A stretch of 64,000 nucleotides of DNA from Heliomicrobium gestii. Lineage in GTDB: Bacteria > Bacillota > Desulfitobacteriia > Heliobacteriales > Heliobacteriaceae. The stretch lies in assembly GCF_009877435.1 (NCBI RefSeq), contig NZ_WXEX01000002.1, positions 186,001 to 250,000 of the forward strand, given 5' to 3'. Below the pieces are notes generated by a model. It worked only from the letters and a program-made list of their open reading frames with translations, had not been told where the DNA came from and searched no databases. This document shows positions 15,623-24,762 of this stretch, one piece after another (the first letter of the stretch is position 1; each line of letters starts with the position of its first letter). Both the position numbers and the translations under genes were made by a program.

Positions 15623-16738
15623 TCAACCTCCCAGAGAATCTTTGTCGCTGCCGCCTTTGGCCGCCTTGTCTTGAGCCTTTTTGGTAAAGGCGGAGAAGCC
15701 GGCGTGCACGGCGGCGCCCACAGCGGCGGCCCCGACAGCGGCAACACCAAACTTATCGACATTCATACCGATGTGCATGCCCGGCACTTCGGCCAGGTGG
15801 GTGTAGAAGGACTCGCCGCCCGTGTTGTCCCAGAACCCTTTCTCCGAGCAGCCAATACAGGGGTGGCCGGACTTGATGTCATAGCTGACACCGCCGTTCC
15901 ACTGCATGTTGGCGCAGGAGTTGTAGGTGTTCGGCCCTTTGCAGCCGACCTTGTAGAGGCACCAGCCCTGCTTGGCCCCTTCGTCGTCAAAGGATTCCAC
16001 AAACATCCCCGCATCGAAATAGGCGCGGCGGTTACACTTGTCATGAATGCGATGGCCGTAGAAGGCTTTGGGCCGGCCTTCGCGGTCCAGTTCCGGCAGG
16101 CGATCGAAGGTGAGCAGGTGGGTGATCACGCCAGCCATCACCTCGGCGATGGGGGGGCAGCCCGGCACGTTGATGATGGGTTTGTCCTTGATGATCTCCT
16201 GCACCGGAACGGAGCCGGAAGGGTTGGGGTTGGCGGCGGCGATGCAGCCGTTGACGGCGCAGGAACCCCAAGCGATGATCGCCTTGGCGTTCTTGGCTTC
16301 TTCTTTGAGGATCTCAACGGAGGATCGGCCCCCCAGGACGCAGTAGATGCCGCCATCTTTCGTCGAGACGGCCCCCTCGACGGCCAGGATGTAGTTGCCC
16401 TTGTTCTCTTCCATGCTTTTGCGGGCAGCCTCTTCGGCTCGCTCGCCCGCAGCGACCATCAGGGTCTCGTCATAGTCGAGGGAGATCATGTTCAGCAGGA
16501 TATCAGCGGCAATGGGGTGGTGAGAGCGGATGAACGATTCGGTGCAGCAGGTGCATTCGACCAAATGACGCCAGATAACGGGGATACGTTTCTTCGTCTC
16601 TAAGGCCTCGGCAATTTTGGGAACCGATCCGGCGCTCAATCCGAGAGAAGCCGCCATGACCGTGCAAAACTTGAGGAAGTCCCGCCGGCTGACGCCGCGG
16701 CGCTCCAGGTACTGGTAATAAGTTTCCTCTTTTGCCAT
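15623..16738 (-). CDS. hupS: HupS, [NiFe]-hydrogenase small subunit with Tat signal
   Basis: The iron-sulfur small subunit that passes electrons from HupL to cytochrome b. A twin-arginine signal is visible (RRGVSRRDFLKFCTVMAASLG), so the folded HupSL dimer is exported. Cluster ligands appear in ECTCCTESF, GSCAVNGCI, NVPGCPP, HDKCNRRAYFD, KVGCKGP, NSCANMQWN and HPCIGCSEKGFWD. The C-terminus has a hydrophobic anchor (AAVGAAAVGAAVHAGFSAF) and then a Lys-rich tail. No in-frame ATG further upstream is preferred, and the first gene of the operon begins here behind a 114-nt leader. Confidence 0.97.
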   Translation of the reverse strand: MAKEETYYQYLERRGVSRRDFLKFCTVMAASLGLSAGSVPKIAEALETKKRIPVIWRHLVECTCCTESFIRSHHPIAADILLNMISLDYDETLMVAAGERAEEAARKSMEENKGNYILAVEGAVSTKDGGIYCVLGGRSSVEILKEEAKNAKAIIAWGSCAVNGCIAAANPNPSGSVPVQEIIKDKPIINVPGCPPIAEVMAGVITHLLTFDRLPELDREGRPKAFYGHRIHDKCNRRAYFDAGMFVESFDDEGAKQGWCLYKVGCKGPNTYNSCANMQWNGGVSYDIKSGHPCIGCSEKGFWDNTGGESFYTHLAEVPGMHIGMNVDKFGVAAVGAAAVGAAVHAGFSAFTKKAQDKAAKGGSDKDSLGG

Positions 16739-16782
16739 TAACTTTCACCCCTGATTTTCCAATTTTTCAGAAAAAACCGAAA

Positions 16783-16812
16783 GCGAACAGAAAAAACTGC
16801 TTCTCTGTTCGC
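16783..16812 (-). promoter_or_regulatory. terminator-like hairpin in the hupS leader (possible attenuator)
   Basis: GCGAACAG and CTGTTCGC pair perfectly; reading leftward the hairpin is followed by TTTCGGTTTTTT. It lies between the predicted promoter and hupS, so it could cause premature termination or protect the transcript. Confidence 0.5.
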
Positions 16813-16858
16813 TTGACTAAAAAAGCGCGACTGCTAGAACTCTACATCGCTTTGTCAT

Positions 16859-16888
16859 ATCATAACCGAAGCTTTTACAAGGTGACAA
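16859..16888 (-). promoter_or_regulatory. predicted hupS promoter
   Basis: Read leftward: -35 TTGTCA (16888-16883), 18-nt spacer, -10 TATGAT (16864-16859). Predicted start near 16852, giving a leader of about 114 nt. A TGAATATATTCA palindrome (16912-16923) lies upstream and could be an activator or repressor site. Confidence 0.55.
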
Positions 16889-17032
16889 GTAGAATACCCC
16901 TATTAAGAAAATGAATATATTCACTCCGCAATTCATGAAATGCTTCAGTTTCCCAACAATACAGGCCCAACCGGCATAATTCAGCGTGGTCAGGAATATA
17001 TACCTTTTAAATGGAAAAAGGAGGAAAATCAT

Positions 17033-17659
17033 GTGGGGCGTCTTCACTTACTACCGCTCTTATTGCTTGCTTTCCTTTTCCTGTCCCTGTCGCCGACTGC
17101 CGGAAGCGCTGTTTCAGACAGAGGGCCCCTTCCGGCGGAGTCGCTGCCACGTTCGCCTGCCCAAAACGCTCCCTCTCCATCCATTGAAGTGGATACCGCC
17201 GACTGGGACGACCACCGGCTGATCACCTTCGCCCTGGAAGCGGACAAGCAAATGGCAACGGCCCTCTTCGTCCAAAATCCGGACTGGCTTCGTCACCAGG
17301 GGCTGACCCCCGTTTCCATCGCCGCCAAAAACGATTTGTCGCGTCTGTTGGCACCCTACTGGACGTCAGAGTCCATCGACACGGTCTGGGAGGAAGGATC
17401 TCGCGCCATGCCTGAACTCCCCTGGGGCTTTTACTCCGAAGGTCCCTCTCTGCTTTTTCTGGCGAAGGATGTCACCGTTTCTCACCCATCGGCGGACACA
17501 GCCGTTGTGTCGGGCACCACCGAGGCCTATCAGAGCGAAAACGGCGCCGGCGCCCCCTCGGATAATGGAAGAGATTCGATCAACGTCAGTGTCTATCTGC
17601 GACAAACGCCCACAGGTTGGCGCGCCGAATGCCATCGACCAGCAGAAGACGGCGTGTGA
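17033..17659 (+). CDS. secreted protein of unknown function
   Basis: The start is the GTG at 17033, 8 nt after AGGAGG; the ATG at 17031 is in another frame. Residues 1-27 form a signal peptide (RLHLLPLLLLAFLFLSL, cleavage after AGSA). The mature part of about 180 residues has no cysteine pairs and no transmembrane helix. It contains a region WDDHRLITFALEADKQM and a C-terminal half with beta-strand character (DVTVSHPSADTAVVSG, SINVSVYLRQTPTGWRAE) resembling small NTF2-like or lipoprotein domains, but no family can be named. It is divergent from hupS and 300 nt from it. Confidence 0.7.
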   Translation: MGRLHLLPLLLLAFLFLSLSPTAGSAVSDRGPLPAESLPRSPAQNAPSPSIEVDTADWDDHRLITFALEADKQMATALFVQNPDWLRHQGLTPVSIAAKNDLSRLLAPYWTSESIDTVWEEGSRAMPELPWGFYSEGPSLLFLAKDVTVSHPSADTAVVSGTTEAYQSENGAGAPSDNGRDSINVSVYLRQTPTGWRAECHRPAEDGV

Positions 17660-17678
17660 CTTCACCCATTACGAGAAA

Positions 17679-17702
17679 CAGGGTGGTCCTTCGACCACCC
17701 TG
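17679..17702 (+). terminator. hairpin after the secreted-protein gene
   Basis: CAGGGTGGTC / GACCACCCTG with a 4-nt loop, 20 nt past the stop. No U-run follows, so termination efficiency is uncertain. Confidence 0.4.
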
Positions 17703-17952
17703 ACGCACTTCCTCACTCGCTATCTGGTATAATGACGAGAATCAACGGCTGGCTCCGTCCGTTCACAGACTGATTCACCTCCAGCGTCGCCTACACTCCA
17801 CATTATATCATTATTGTTTTTATTTTCAAACATTCTTACCTCCACTCTCCTGCCTCGTTCTCAACAGCACTCCCTATTCGCGAAAAAAAACGCCACTGGG
17901 TTTTACCCCTGCAGCGCTTTTCTCGTTCATCTGAGATGGTGGTTTACTCCTA
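17703..17952. other. 250-nt gap, no gene
   Basis: Contains an extended -10-like TGGTATAAT (17725-17733) reading rightward with no gene behind it. The rest is unstructured pyrimidine-rich sequence on the plus strand. Confidence 0.4.
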
Positions 17953-18870
17953 TCAGTCAAGGGCCCGGAGCCAATTGTCCCAGGACTCAATGGACCCGGC
18001 CACATAGGCGCCTTTTAAGTGTTCCTGCGCTTCCATGTCGTAATCGAGGCCGCGTCCGCCGATGCAAACGCGCATCGGGAAGGCGCCCCGTTTGGACATG
18101 TCTTTGAGTTGATCGTGAATCAGGAGCACTTCGGGCACCAGCAACCGCGATCCGACGGAGAGGGAGACAATGCGCGGGCGCAGTTCACCGACCACCTCGT
18201 AGAGGTCATCGGTGGGCAGATCCTGACCCAGGTAGATGACGCGGAACCCACGACGGCGCAGGTAGATCGAGAAGATCAGCAGGCCCAGGTCATGGTGCTC
18301 GCCGGAGACGCAAGCGGCCAGGACAAGGGGCAGGTCGCGGTTGGCCGGCAGGGCGCAGAGCATGGCGGCCAAGCGGGCACGGAAGAAGTTGGAGGCAAAG
18401 TGCTCGTGGGCGACGGAAAGCTCGCGGCGCGCCCAGCGTTCACCCAGTTCCTGCAGGATGGGCAGGATCAGTTCCACAGCGACGCGCTCCATGCTGAAGA
18501 GACTCAAGGCCTCCTCCATGGCGGCGCTCGCCTTTTGCTCGTCATAATCGTCAAGGGCCAGGACGATGCGACGATGGAGTTCACCGAGGGCATCTTTGCC
18601 GGTGTCCACCAGCGGGCTGATGGGACGCAGGACATCGTGCTGGTGCAGCATCTTGACGGCCTGTCCGATGGTCACGCCGTTTTTGACCTGCTGGGCCAAC
18701 CACTGGATGGTCTGCACGTCCTCTTGGGAGTACACCCGGTATCCCGCCTTGTTGCGATCCGGCTGGATGACCTGATACCGGTGTTCCCACACGCGAAGGG
18801 TCCCGGCGGCTACGCCGGTCATCTTCTCCACTGCTTTGATGTTGTAAAAGCCGTGATCCTTTGTACTCAT
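17953..18870 (-). CDS. CarH/LitR-type MerR regulator with B12 photosensory domain
   Basis: An N-terminal MerR-type winged helix (YNIKAVEKMTGVAAGTLRVW ... GYRVYSQEDV) is followed by a helical domain and a cobalamin-binding domain. Key residues of light-sensing CarH proteins are present: W-x9-EH in ERWARRELSVAHEHF (Trp146, Glu156, His157) and the E-x-H-x-x-G motif in SGEHHDLG (His193, lower cobalt ligand), then SVGSRLL and CIGGRG. In CarH, adenosyl-B12 drives tetramer formation and repression in the dark, and light breaks the Co-C bond and releases DNA. The start is ATG 18870, 8 nt after AAGGAG (305 residues). Divergent from the regulator at 19210. Target genes are not known. Confidence 0.88.
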   Translation of the reverse strand: MSTKDHGFYNIKAVEKMTGVAAGTLRVWEHRYQVIQPDRNKAGYRVYSQEDVQTIQWLAQQVKNGVTIGQAVKMLHQHDVLRPISPLVDTGKDALGELHRRIVLALDDYDEQKASAAMEEALSLFSMERVAVELILPILQELGERWARRELSVAHEHFASNFFRARLAAMLCALPANRDLPLVLAACVSGEHHDLGLLIFSIYLRRRGFRVIYLGQDLPTDDLYEVVGELRPRIVSLSVGSRLLVPEVLLIHDQLKDMSKRGAFPMRVCIGGRGLDYDMEAQEHLKGAYVAGSIESWDNWLRALD

Positions 18871-18923
18871 GGCGGGCACTCCTTTACACGACCTCGTCTC
18901 TTTAGTACACTCGTGAAGGTTAT

Positions 18924-18938
18924 TACAAGTAATTTGTA
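18924..18938. promoter_or_regulatory. dyad TACAA-N5-TTGTA, candidate autoregulatory operator
   Basis: A 15-bp inverted repeat just downstream of the predicted start site of the CarH-like gene, a position suited to autorepression. Confidence 0.4.
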
Positions 18939-18963
18939 TTAAAATACTTCTCTATCTAGCATG

Positions 18964-18992
18964 ATCATACTATGATTTTCTCTTTGTATCAA
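18964..18992 (-). promoter_or_regulatory. predicted promoter of the CarH-like gene
   Basis: Read leftward: -35 TTGATA (18992-18987), 17-nt spacer, -10 TATGAT (18969-18964). Confidence 0.55.
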
Positions 18993-19087
18993 GCAATAAT
19001 AGGGTATGGAAAAAGTTTGTCGCCAGCGGCACTTTTTTCAAGTCCGACCATTGACCCGCATACCCCTAAAAGCGTCTGCGAAAAATG

Positions 19088-19127
19088 TATCTGTCGCCTT
19101 TCGGCGGATAGATATGTCTCTTATAAT
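19088..19127 (+). promoter_or_regulatory. imperfect dyad and TATAAT upstream of the SufR-like gene
   Basis: An imperfect inverted repeat (TATCTGTCGCC / GGCGGATAGATA, 19088-19113) is followed by TATAAT at 19122-19127. The dyad occupies the expected -35 region, which has no good TTGACA, suggesting an activator- or repressor-dependent promoter. Confidence 0.4.
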
Positions 19128-19209
19128 AAAAATGGTAATAATATAAGCTATCGCAGGCGAATTTCTGACGATGGATCGGGGTTAAAGCCATAACGGATGA
19201 GGTGATGCT

Positions 19210-19977
19210 GTGTTCGAGGATGCTCAAAAGGTCAGTTCTGTTTTTGCCGACAGAACTCGTTTCTCTATCTATCAATATATTGTCAACCACCCAAACGCGA
19301 CCTGCACGGTCAAGGAGATCGCCCAGGAATTCTCCATTCACCCGAACGTCGCCCGTTTGCATCTGTCGAAGTTGGAAGAGATCGGGCTGCTCGAATCGGG
19401 TTGGGATCACCAGTCCATGCCAGGACGGCCGGGGCGGGTTTATTCCCTGCGCAAAAAGGCGATTACACTCCACTTTCCGCCCCGCGAGTACCAGTTGCTC
19501 TGCGACCTCACGCTGGATGCCCTCGACGAAGTCGGGGCCGCCGGTATGGCGGCGTTGAACAAGGTGGGGCGCGCCCACGGGGTGCGGCTGGCGCAAGGGC
19601 TCCAGTCAAACAGTTCCGCCGGCAGCAGTTCCGCTTCCACCGGCAACGCCGCTGGCGCGACCCATGGCAACGCGAGCCCGGAGGGCGCCTTCGACGCGAT
19701 GCTCACCATCGAATCGCTGGCGATCTCTGCCGTCACGCGCAACGAAACCGGCGCGATCATCCGCCTGCGCAATTGTCCCTTCCGGGAATCGGCGGAGCGT
19801 CGCCATCACCTGACCTGTCCCCTGCACCGCGCCATCCTGAGCGGTGTCTGGGAGACGCTCTTCGAGCCGGCCGTCTTGGCGTCCCTATCGTGCCAAGCCT
19901 TGGGGGACGCCTGCTGCGAGATCGGCGTGCATCCCGGCAGTCAAAGCGAAGCTGTGGGCGAGGAAGTGGGCGCATAA
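19210..19977 (+). CDS. winged-helix regulator with C-terminal cysteine cluster (ArsR/SufR-like)
   Basis: Residues 5-80 form an ArsR/DeoR-type winged helix (TCTVKEIAQEFSIHPNVARL as recognition region, wing GRPGRVYSL). A Ser/Gly/Asn-rich linker (133-157) leads to a C-terminal domain with Cys189, Cys203, Cys228, Cys235 and Cys236 in the pattern NCPF ... LTCPLH ... LSCQALGDACCEI. This arrangement resembles SufR-like regulators, where such cysteines hold an iron-sulfur cluster that senses redox state; spacing differs from classical SufR, so the ligand is inferred. The GTG start at 19210 follows GAGGTGA. It is divergent from the CarH-like gene. Confidence 0.75.
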   Translation: MFEDAQKVSSVFADRTRFSIYQYIVNHPNATCTVKEIAQEFSIHPNVARLHLSKLEEIGLLESGWDHQSMPGRPGRVYSLRKKAITLHFPPREYQLLCDLTLDALDEVGAAGMAALNKVGRAHGVRLAQGLQSNSSAGSSSASTGNAAGATHGNASPEGAFDAMLTIESLAISAVTRNETGAIIRLRNCPFRESAERRHHLTCPLHRAILSGVWETLFEPAVLASLSCQALGDACCEIGVHPGSQSEAVGEEVGA

Positions 19978-20126
19978 GAGATCCCCAGCAGGATGAAAGC
20001 GTTTCCACAATCGGCGATAGGCGCCCCTGTCGCCGCGAAGAATCTCACAATTCCGGCATTCTGGACAACCTAGGAAATCCAAAGTGATAGTGAATTCGAA
20101 AGACGATCATAACAAGAAACAACGAG
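19978..20126. other. intergenic gap after the SufR-like gene
   Basis: No gene, promoter or clear hairpin seen in this stretch. Confidence 0.4.
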
Positions 20127-20128
20127 AA

Positions 20129-20164
20129 AAATGGACCAGTTCCTATCCCGGAACTGGTCCATTT
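20129..20164. terminator. strong bidirectional hairpin between convergent genes
   Basis: Perfect 15-bp stem AAATGGACCAGTTCC / GGAACTGGTCCATTT with a 6-nt loop. It lies past the mdh stop (minus strand) and past the SufR-like gene (plus strand). Confidence 0.75.
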
Positions 20165-20244
20165 CTGTCGAAAGCGTTACGTCAATCCATTCCGGAGTCT
20201 ATTCAGTTGGCGCCGTAACAATCGCGGGGTTTACACCCCAACGG

Positions 20245-21234
<990 letters not shown>

Positions 21235-22482
21235 TTACATCCGTTCGATGACCGCCTGGGCGAATTCTGACGCCTTCACTTCCCTGGCGCCGGCGATCTG
21301 ACGGGCCAGGTCATAGGTGACAACTTTGTCCTCGATGGCCTTTTGGAGGCCCTTGACGATCCGGTCGGCCGCTTCTTGCCAACCGAGGTGTTCGAGCATC
21401 ATTACACCGGATAGGATGACCGATCCGGGGTTGACTTTATCCAGTCCGGCATACTTGGGCGCCGTGCCGTGGGTGGCTTCGAAGACGGCGTAGGCGTCGG
21501 AGAGGTTGCCGCCGGGCGCCATCCCCAGACCGCCGACCTGTGCGGCCAAGGCGTCGGAGAGGTAGTCGCCGTTGAGGTTGGTCGTGGCGATGACATCGTA
21601 TTCGTCAGGGCGGAGCAGGATCTGCTGGAACATGTTATCGGCGATGCGGTCCTTGATGACGATCTTGCCTTCGGGGACGTTGCCGCCGTAATTGTCCCAG
21701 AGCGCCGCCTCAGTGATGGTTAGTTCGGCGAACTCGGCTGCCGCCAGTTCGTAGCCCCAGTCCTTGAAGGCGCCTTCGGTGAATTTCATGATGTTGCCCT
21801 TGTGGACGAGGGTGACACTCTTGCGCTTGTTGTCGATGGCGTATTGGATGGCTTTGCGGATCAGGCGCTTGCAGCCGAACTCGGACATGGGTTTTAAGCC
21901 GAGGGCGGTGCCCTCTCTGAGGATCTTGACGCCCAATTCGTTGCGGAAGAACTCGGCGGCCTTCTGGGCTTCCGCCGAACCGGCCTTCCATTCAAGACCG
22001 GCATAGACGTCTTCCGTGTTTTCCCGGAAGATGACCATGTCAACCTTTTCCGGCGCCTTGACAGGGCTCGGCACGCCGTTGAAGTAGCGCACCGGGCGGA
22101 CGCAGGCGTAGAGGTCCATGACCTGACGCAGGGTGACGTTCAGCGAACGAAAGCCGCCGCCGACAGGCGTCGTCAGGGGACCCTTGATGCCGACGCGGAA
22201 CTCTTTGAAGGCTTCAACGGTTTCGTCGGGCAGCCAGGTGTCAACGTTGTTTTTGGCCTTTTCGCCGGCATAGACCTCCATCCAGGCGATGCGCTTTTGG
22301 CCGCCGTAGGCTTTTTCCACAGCGGCGTCAAAGACGGCCTGCGAGGCGCGCCAGATATCGGGACCGGTGCCGTCGCCTTCGATGAAAGGGATGATGGGCT
22401 GATCCGGCACTTGCAGTTTCCCTTCGGCGAAGCCGATGGTCTCCCCTGTCGCCGGAACCTTTGCGTATTTGTACTCTGCCAT
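21235..22482 (-). CDS. icd: isocitrate dehydrogenase (NADP type)
   Basis: Oxidative decarboxylation of isocitrate to 2-oxoglutarate, or the reverse in reductive metabolism. Motifs: [27 protein letters not shown] (the Ser equivalent to the phosphorylated Ser113 of E. coli), [30 protein letters not shown] and [19 protein letters not shown]. The start at 22482 (MAEYKYAKV) follows GGAGGG by 11 nt; an extension to 22548 has none. Length 415 is typical. The NADP preference is judged only by overall resemblance to the E. coli/Bacillus type. Confidence 0.96.
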   Translation of the reverse strand: MAEYKYAKVPATGETIGFAEGKLQVPDQPIIPFIEGDGTGPDIWRASQAVFDAAVEKAYGGQKRIAWMEVYAGEKAKNNVDTWLPDETVEAFKEFRVGIKGPLTTPVGGGFRSLNVTLRQVMDLYACVRPVRYFNGVPSPVKAPEKVDMVIFRENTEDVYAGLEWKAGSAEAQKAAEFFRNELGVKILREGTALGLKPMSEFGCKRLIRKAIQYAIDNKRKSVTLVHKGNIMKFTEGAFKDWGYELAAAEFAELTITEAALWDNYGGNVPEGKIVIKDRIADNMFQQILLRPDEYDVIATTNLNGDYLSDALAAQVGGLGMAPGGNLSDAYAVFEATHGTAPKYAGLDKVNPGSVILSGVMMLEHLGWQEAADRIVKGLQKAIEDKVVTYDLARQIAGAREVKASEFAQAVIERM

Positions 22483-22560
22483 ATTGAATCCGACCCTCCC
22501 TAATGGTGTTTGTCCAACAGACAAACATTCTTTCTGCGCGCTACGCATTCCTTTTTTGTG

Positions 22561-23313
22561 CTAGAAAAGTTCCTGCGTCATCGCCTCGCCGGCCTGCCGG
22601 AGCGGCCGCAAGGGGAAGACTTGATGATAGTACTCAAAGGAACGCAGTTGATCCAAATCCGGATCGTCGATGGGGGAAGGCTCGCTGAGATAACCGATGC
22701 GCCGGATCGATCCGATCTGCGTTTGGTGGCAAAAGACGGCGTCGCGCTTCTGCTGCAGGTAGTCCCGCACCGGCACGGCCGTATGGATCTGCTCGCTGGG
22801 ACGGGCAAACCCCCGCCCCATCCGGGCGACGATGCCGGGATGAAGACAGAGAAAATAGAACTGGGCTTTGCTGCCGCTGAGCAGATAAGCCATCGTCGCA
22901 TAGTGGCCCATGGTGGTGTGGTCTTTGTGCCCAGACAGGCCATCGGGGCCAAAGGTCACAATGCTGTCGGGCTGATATCGCCAAATCAGGGCCACGATTT
23001 TATCGACGATCTCCGCCGGCGGAGCGATGTTCGTATCCTGATCGCGGTAATCGAGAAAATGCAGTTCGTCCACCTGCAGGACGGCGCAAGCCCGGCGGGT
23101 CTCCTCCTCGCGCACGCTGCCCAGGTCGGCCGGCTCGCAGAGCGGCGGATCGCCGCATTTGCCCGCTTCGCCGCGGGTCGCGCAGACGAGCACCGTCCGG
23201 GCCCCCAGGGCTTTGTAACGCGCCAAGGTTCCGCCCATCCCGAAGGATTCGTCATCGGGGTGCGCCAGAATCGCCATCAGCGTCTTGCCTGCAAACTGTT
23301 CTTCCTTATTCAA
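22561..23313 (-). CDS. PIG-L/LmbE family zinc N-deacetylase
   Basis: The motif AHPDDESFGMGG (zinc His and catalytic Asp) and GLSGHKDHTTMGHYA (second zinc His) identify the PIG-L family, which removes acetyl from N-acetylglucosamine-type substrates, for example in bacillithiol or mycothiol synthesis (BshB, MshB). A BshB-type role is possible but no bshA is nearby. Start is TTG 23313, preceded by GAGGA 6 nt upstream. Length is 250, with an extended C-terminus after PSPIDDPDLDQL. It is 78 nt upstream of icd on the same strand and has its own promoter. Confidence 0.88.
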   Translation of the reverse strand: MNKEEQFAGKTLMAILAHPDDESFGMGGTLARYKALGARTVLVCATRGEAGKCGDPPLCEPADLGSVREEETRRACAVLQVDELHFLDYRDQDTNIAPPAEIVDKIVALIWRYQPDSIVTFGPDGLSGHKDHTTMGHYATMAYLLSGSKAQFYFLCLHPGIVARMGRGFARPSEQIHTAVPVRDYLQQKRDAVFCHQTQIGSIRRIGYLSEPSPIDDPDLDQLRSFEYYHQVFPLRPLRQAGEAMTQELF

Positions 23314-23411
23314 AACTGTTCCTCACTCCCGTGCTGCAGCGCTATCGCACCCAGCGTTCCTGACGATTGGCGGCGCATGGCATCGCGCGTGGTCCTTCTC
23401 CATCGTACCCT

Positions 23412-23440
23412 ATACTATTCCACATATGGCAAAAAGTCAA
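23412..23440 (-). promoter_or_regulatory. predicted promoter for the PIG-L gene (and possibly icd-mdh)
   Basis: Read leftward: -35 TTGACT (23440-23435), 17-nt spacer, -10 TAGTAT (23417-23412), about 100 nt before the TTG start. Confidence 0.55.
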
Positions 23441-23556
23441 AGTATACATACGTCGGTGTCTGGTTGTCAGACCAATATTGTTCCAAAAATTACTTGCGCT
23501 ATTCGACAAAATTCGATAATCTCCTGCTAATTCACTCATCATAATCTTGATTTAAC

Positions 23557-23585
23557 AAAAAAGTGAACAGCCATCGCTCTTCACT
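23557..23585 (-). terminator. intrinsic terminator of the amidase gene
   Basis: AGTGAA/TTCACT hairpin with six U on the minus-strand exit, 36 nt past the stop at 23621. Confidence 0.65.
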
Positions 23586-23620
23586 GTGTTTGACCGCCCT
23601 GTTCTGACTGCCCCGTTCTT

Positions 23621-24535
23621 TTAGTCTCCCATCTCGTACACGAGCACGCGCTCCCCTTTTTTCTGCACGCTCTCCAGGATGCCGCGCATGGACTGGTCAT
23701 TGGCGTCATCGCTCTGGGAGGCGAGGGCGATGTCGTTGCCTACCTTGGCGACTAAGATGAGGGTGTGGTAGGGGGCGCCGTTGGCGTAGGCCAACTGAAT
23801 GAAATCGCCGAGCCGCAGCCGATTGAACCACCGGCTCCAGTCGTTCAGCATGGCGGCGGCGCTGTGGGTGGAAAAGCGGGCCACCCGTCCGGACCAGTGG
23901 TTGCGAAAGGCGACGGTCACCTTCCAACTCAGCGTGATCCTTTGATCACCGTCGCGGTCGGTGGCGCCGGGTTTGCACCACCAGTAGCGTGTCCAGGTGA
24001 AGCGCTCCGGCGGCCCGAGCACCCAGGGCATCCCGCCGGCATAGAGGCACTGGGAGATGAAGTTGGCGCAGTTGCCGCCGCGGCCGGGACGGCTGTTGAA
24101 ATCGGGATAGCGGGGGTTGTGGTTTTTGTAATAGCGATTCGCATAGGCGACGGCCGCCTCGCGGTTGTAGCCGGCCACAAGGGCGTTCACTTCCGAATCG
24201 GTGGCGGGGGCGCAGCCAAGGTGCTGGGTCAGGGCCGTCTTCAACGGGGCAACGGTGGGCGAATCGCCAACCATCAGCAACGCCCGGTGCAGGTACTCGT
24301 CAAAGAGTTCCTGTATGTGGGGCGGCTGTTCCCACTGGCTGGCCTGTTCCAGGACAAAGGCGACCGACTCGAGGTGGTCGCGCCGAAAAATGCGCCCTTC
24401 GCGCTCCATGGCCAAGGCGACGACCCGTTCCACCTCCTGGAGACGCCGCGTTCGGTAAAGCTGTTCCCAAGACGCGACAGCGTCGAGGCGCTGCTCTGTT
24501 CTGGGCCGGCGGTTGCCTGTCACCCTTTCTTCCAA
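23621..24535 (-). CDS. putative amidase (Amidase_6 domain)
   Basis: The C-terminal half carries the Amidase_6 pattern: YNREAAVAYANRYYKNHNP, GRGGNCANFISQCLYAGGM (catalytic Cys), WWCKPG, and a His in APYHTLILV. This cysteine-amidase family is common in Bacillus and clostridial genomes, often in sporulating species; substrates are unproven. The N-terminal 120 residues are a helical charged region (LYRTRRLQEVERVVALAMER). A TTG at 24535 with GGGGAGG 7 nt upstream is preferred over the ATG at 24580, which has only GGAG 4 nt away. No signal peptide is seen, so it is probably cytosolic or in the forespore. Confidence 0.78.
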   Translation of the reverse strand: MEERVTGNRRPRTEQRLDAVASWEQLYRTRRLQEVERVVALAMEREGRIFRRDHLESVAFVLEQASQWEQPPHIQELFDEYLHRALLMVGDSPTVAPLKTALTQHLGCAPATDSEVNALVAGYNREAAVAYANRYYKNHNPRYPDFNSRPGRGGNCANFISQCLYAGGMPWVLGPPERFTWTRYWWCKPGATDRDGDQRITLSWKVTVAFRNHWSGRVARFSTHSAAAMLNDWSRWFNRLRLGDFIQLAYANGAPYHTLILVAKVGNDIALASQSDDANDQSMRGILESVQKKGERVLVYEMGD

Positions 24536-24700
24536 AGCGCTCCCTCCCCTTCTCATCGTTCGAGCGGCGAAGCTTCGCATCGCACTCCAATGTATGCGGG
24601 AAAAGAGTGATCATGCGCAGTTGAAGGCACAGCGCAGCCAGTCCGTCCCTTCGCAGGTCGAAACAAGGCGCGCCTACGAAACCGGAAATCCCCTGCATGG

Positions 24701-24734
24701 AAAAGGCCGGCGGTGCTCTCACCGCCGGCCTTTT
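24701..24734. terminator. strong terminator of the paaK-iorAB operon
   Basis: Perfect stem AAAAGGCCGGCGGT / ACCGCCGGCCTTTT with a 6-nt loop, 29 nt after the iorB stop. Confidence 0.9.
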
Positions 24735-24762
24735 CTTCTTTCGCTGCTTGTAGTTTGTCTGC

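Noticed and set aside
13184-16603. 1139-codon plus-strand open frame opposite hupC-hupL-hupS
   Set aside because: Entirely antisense to three confidently identified hydrogenase genes; long antisense frames are expected from the high GC and codon bias. No start context or domain.
16912-16923. TGAATATATTCA as an arginine (ARG) box
   Set aside because: Half-sites resemble ARG boxes but the centre is two bases, not four, and the gene is hupS; kept only as an unnamed palindrome.
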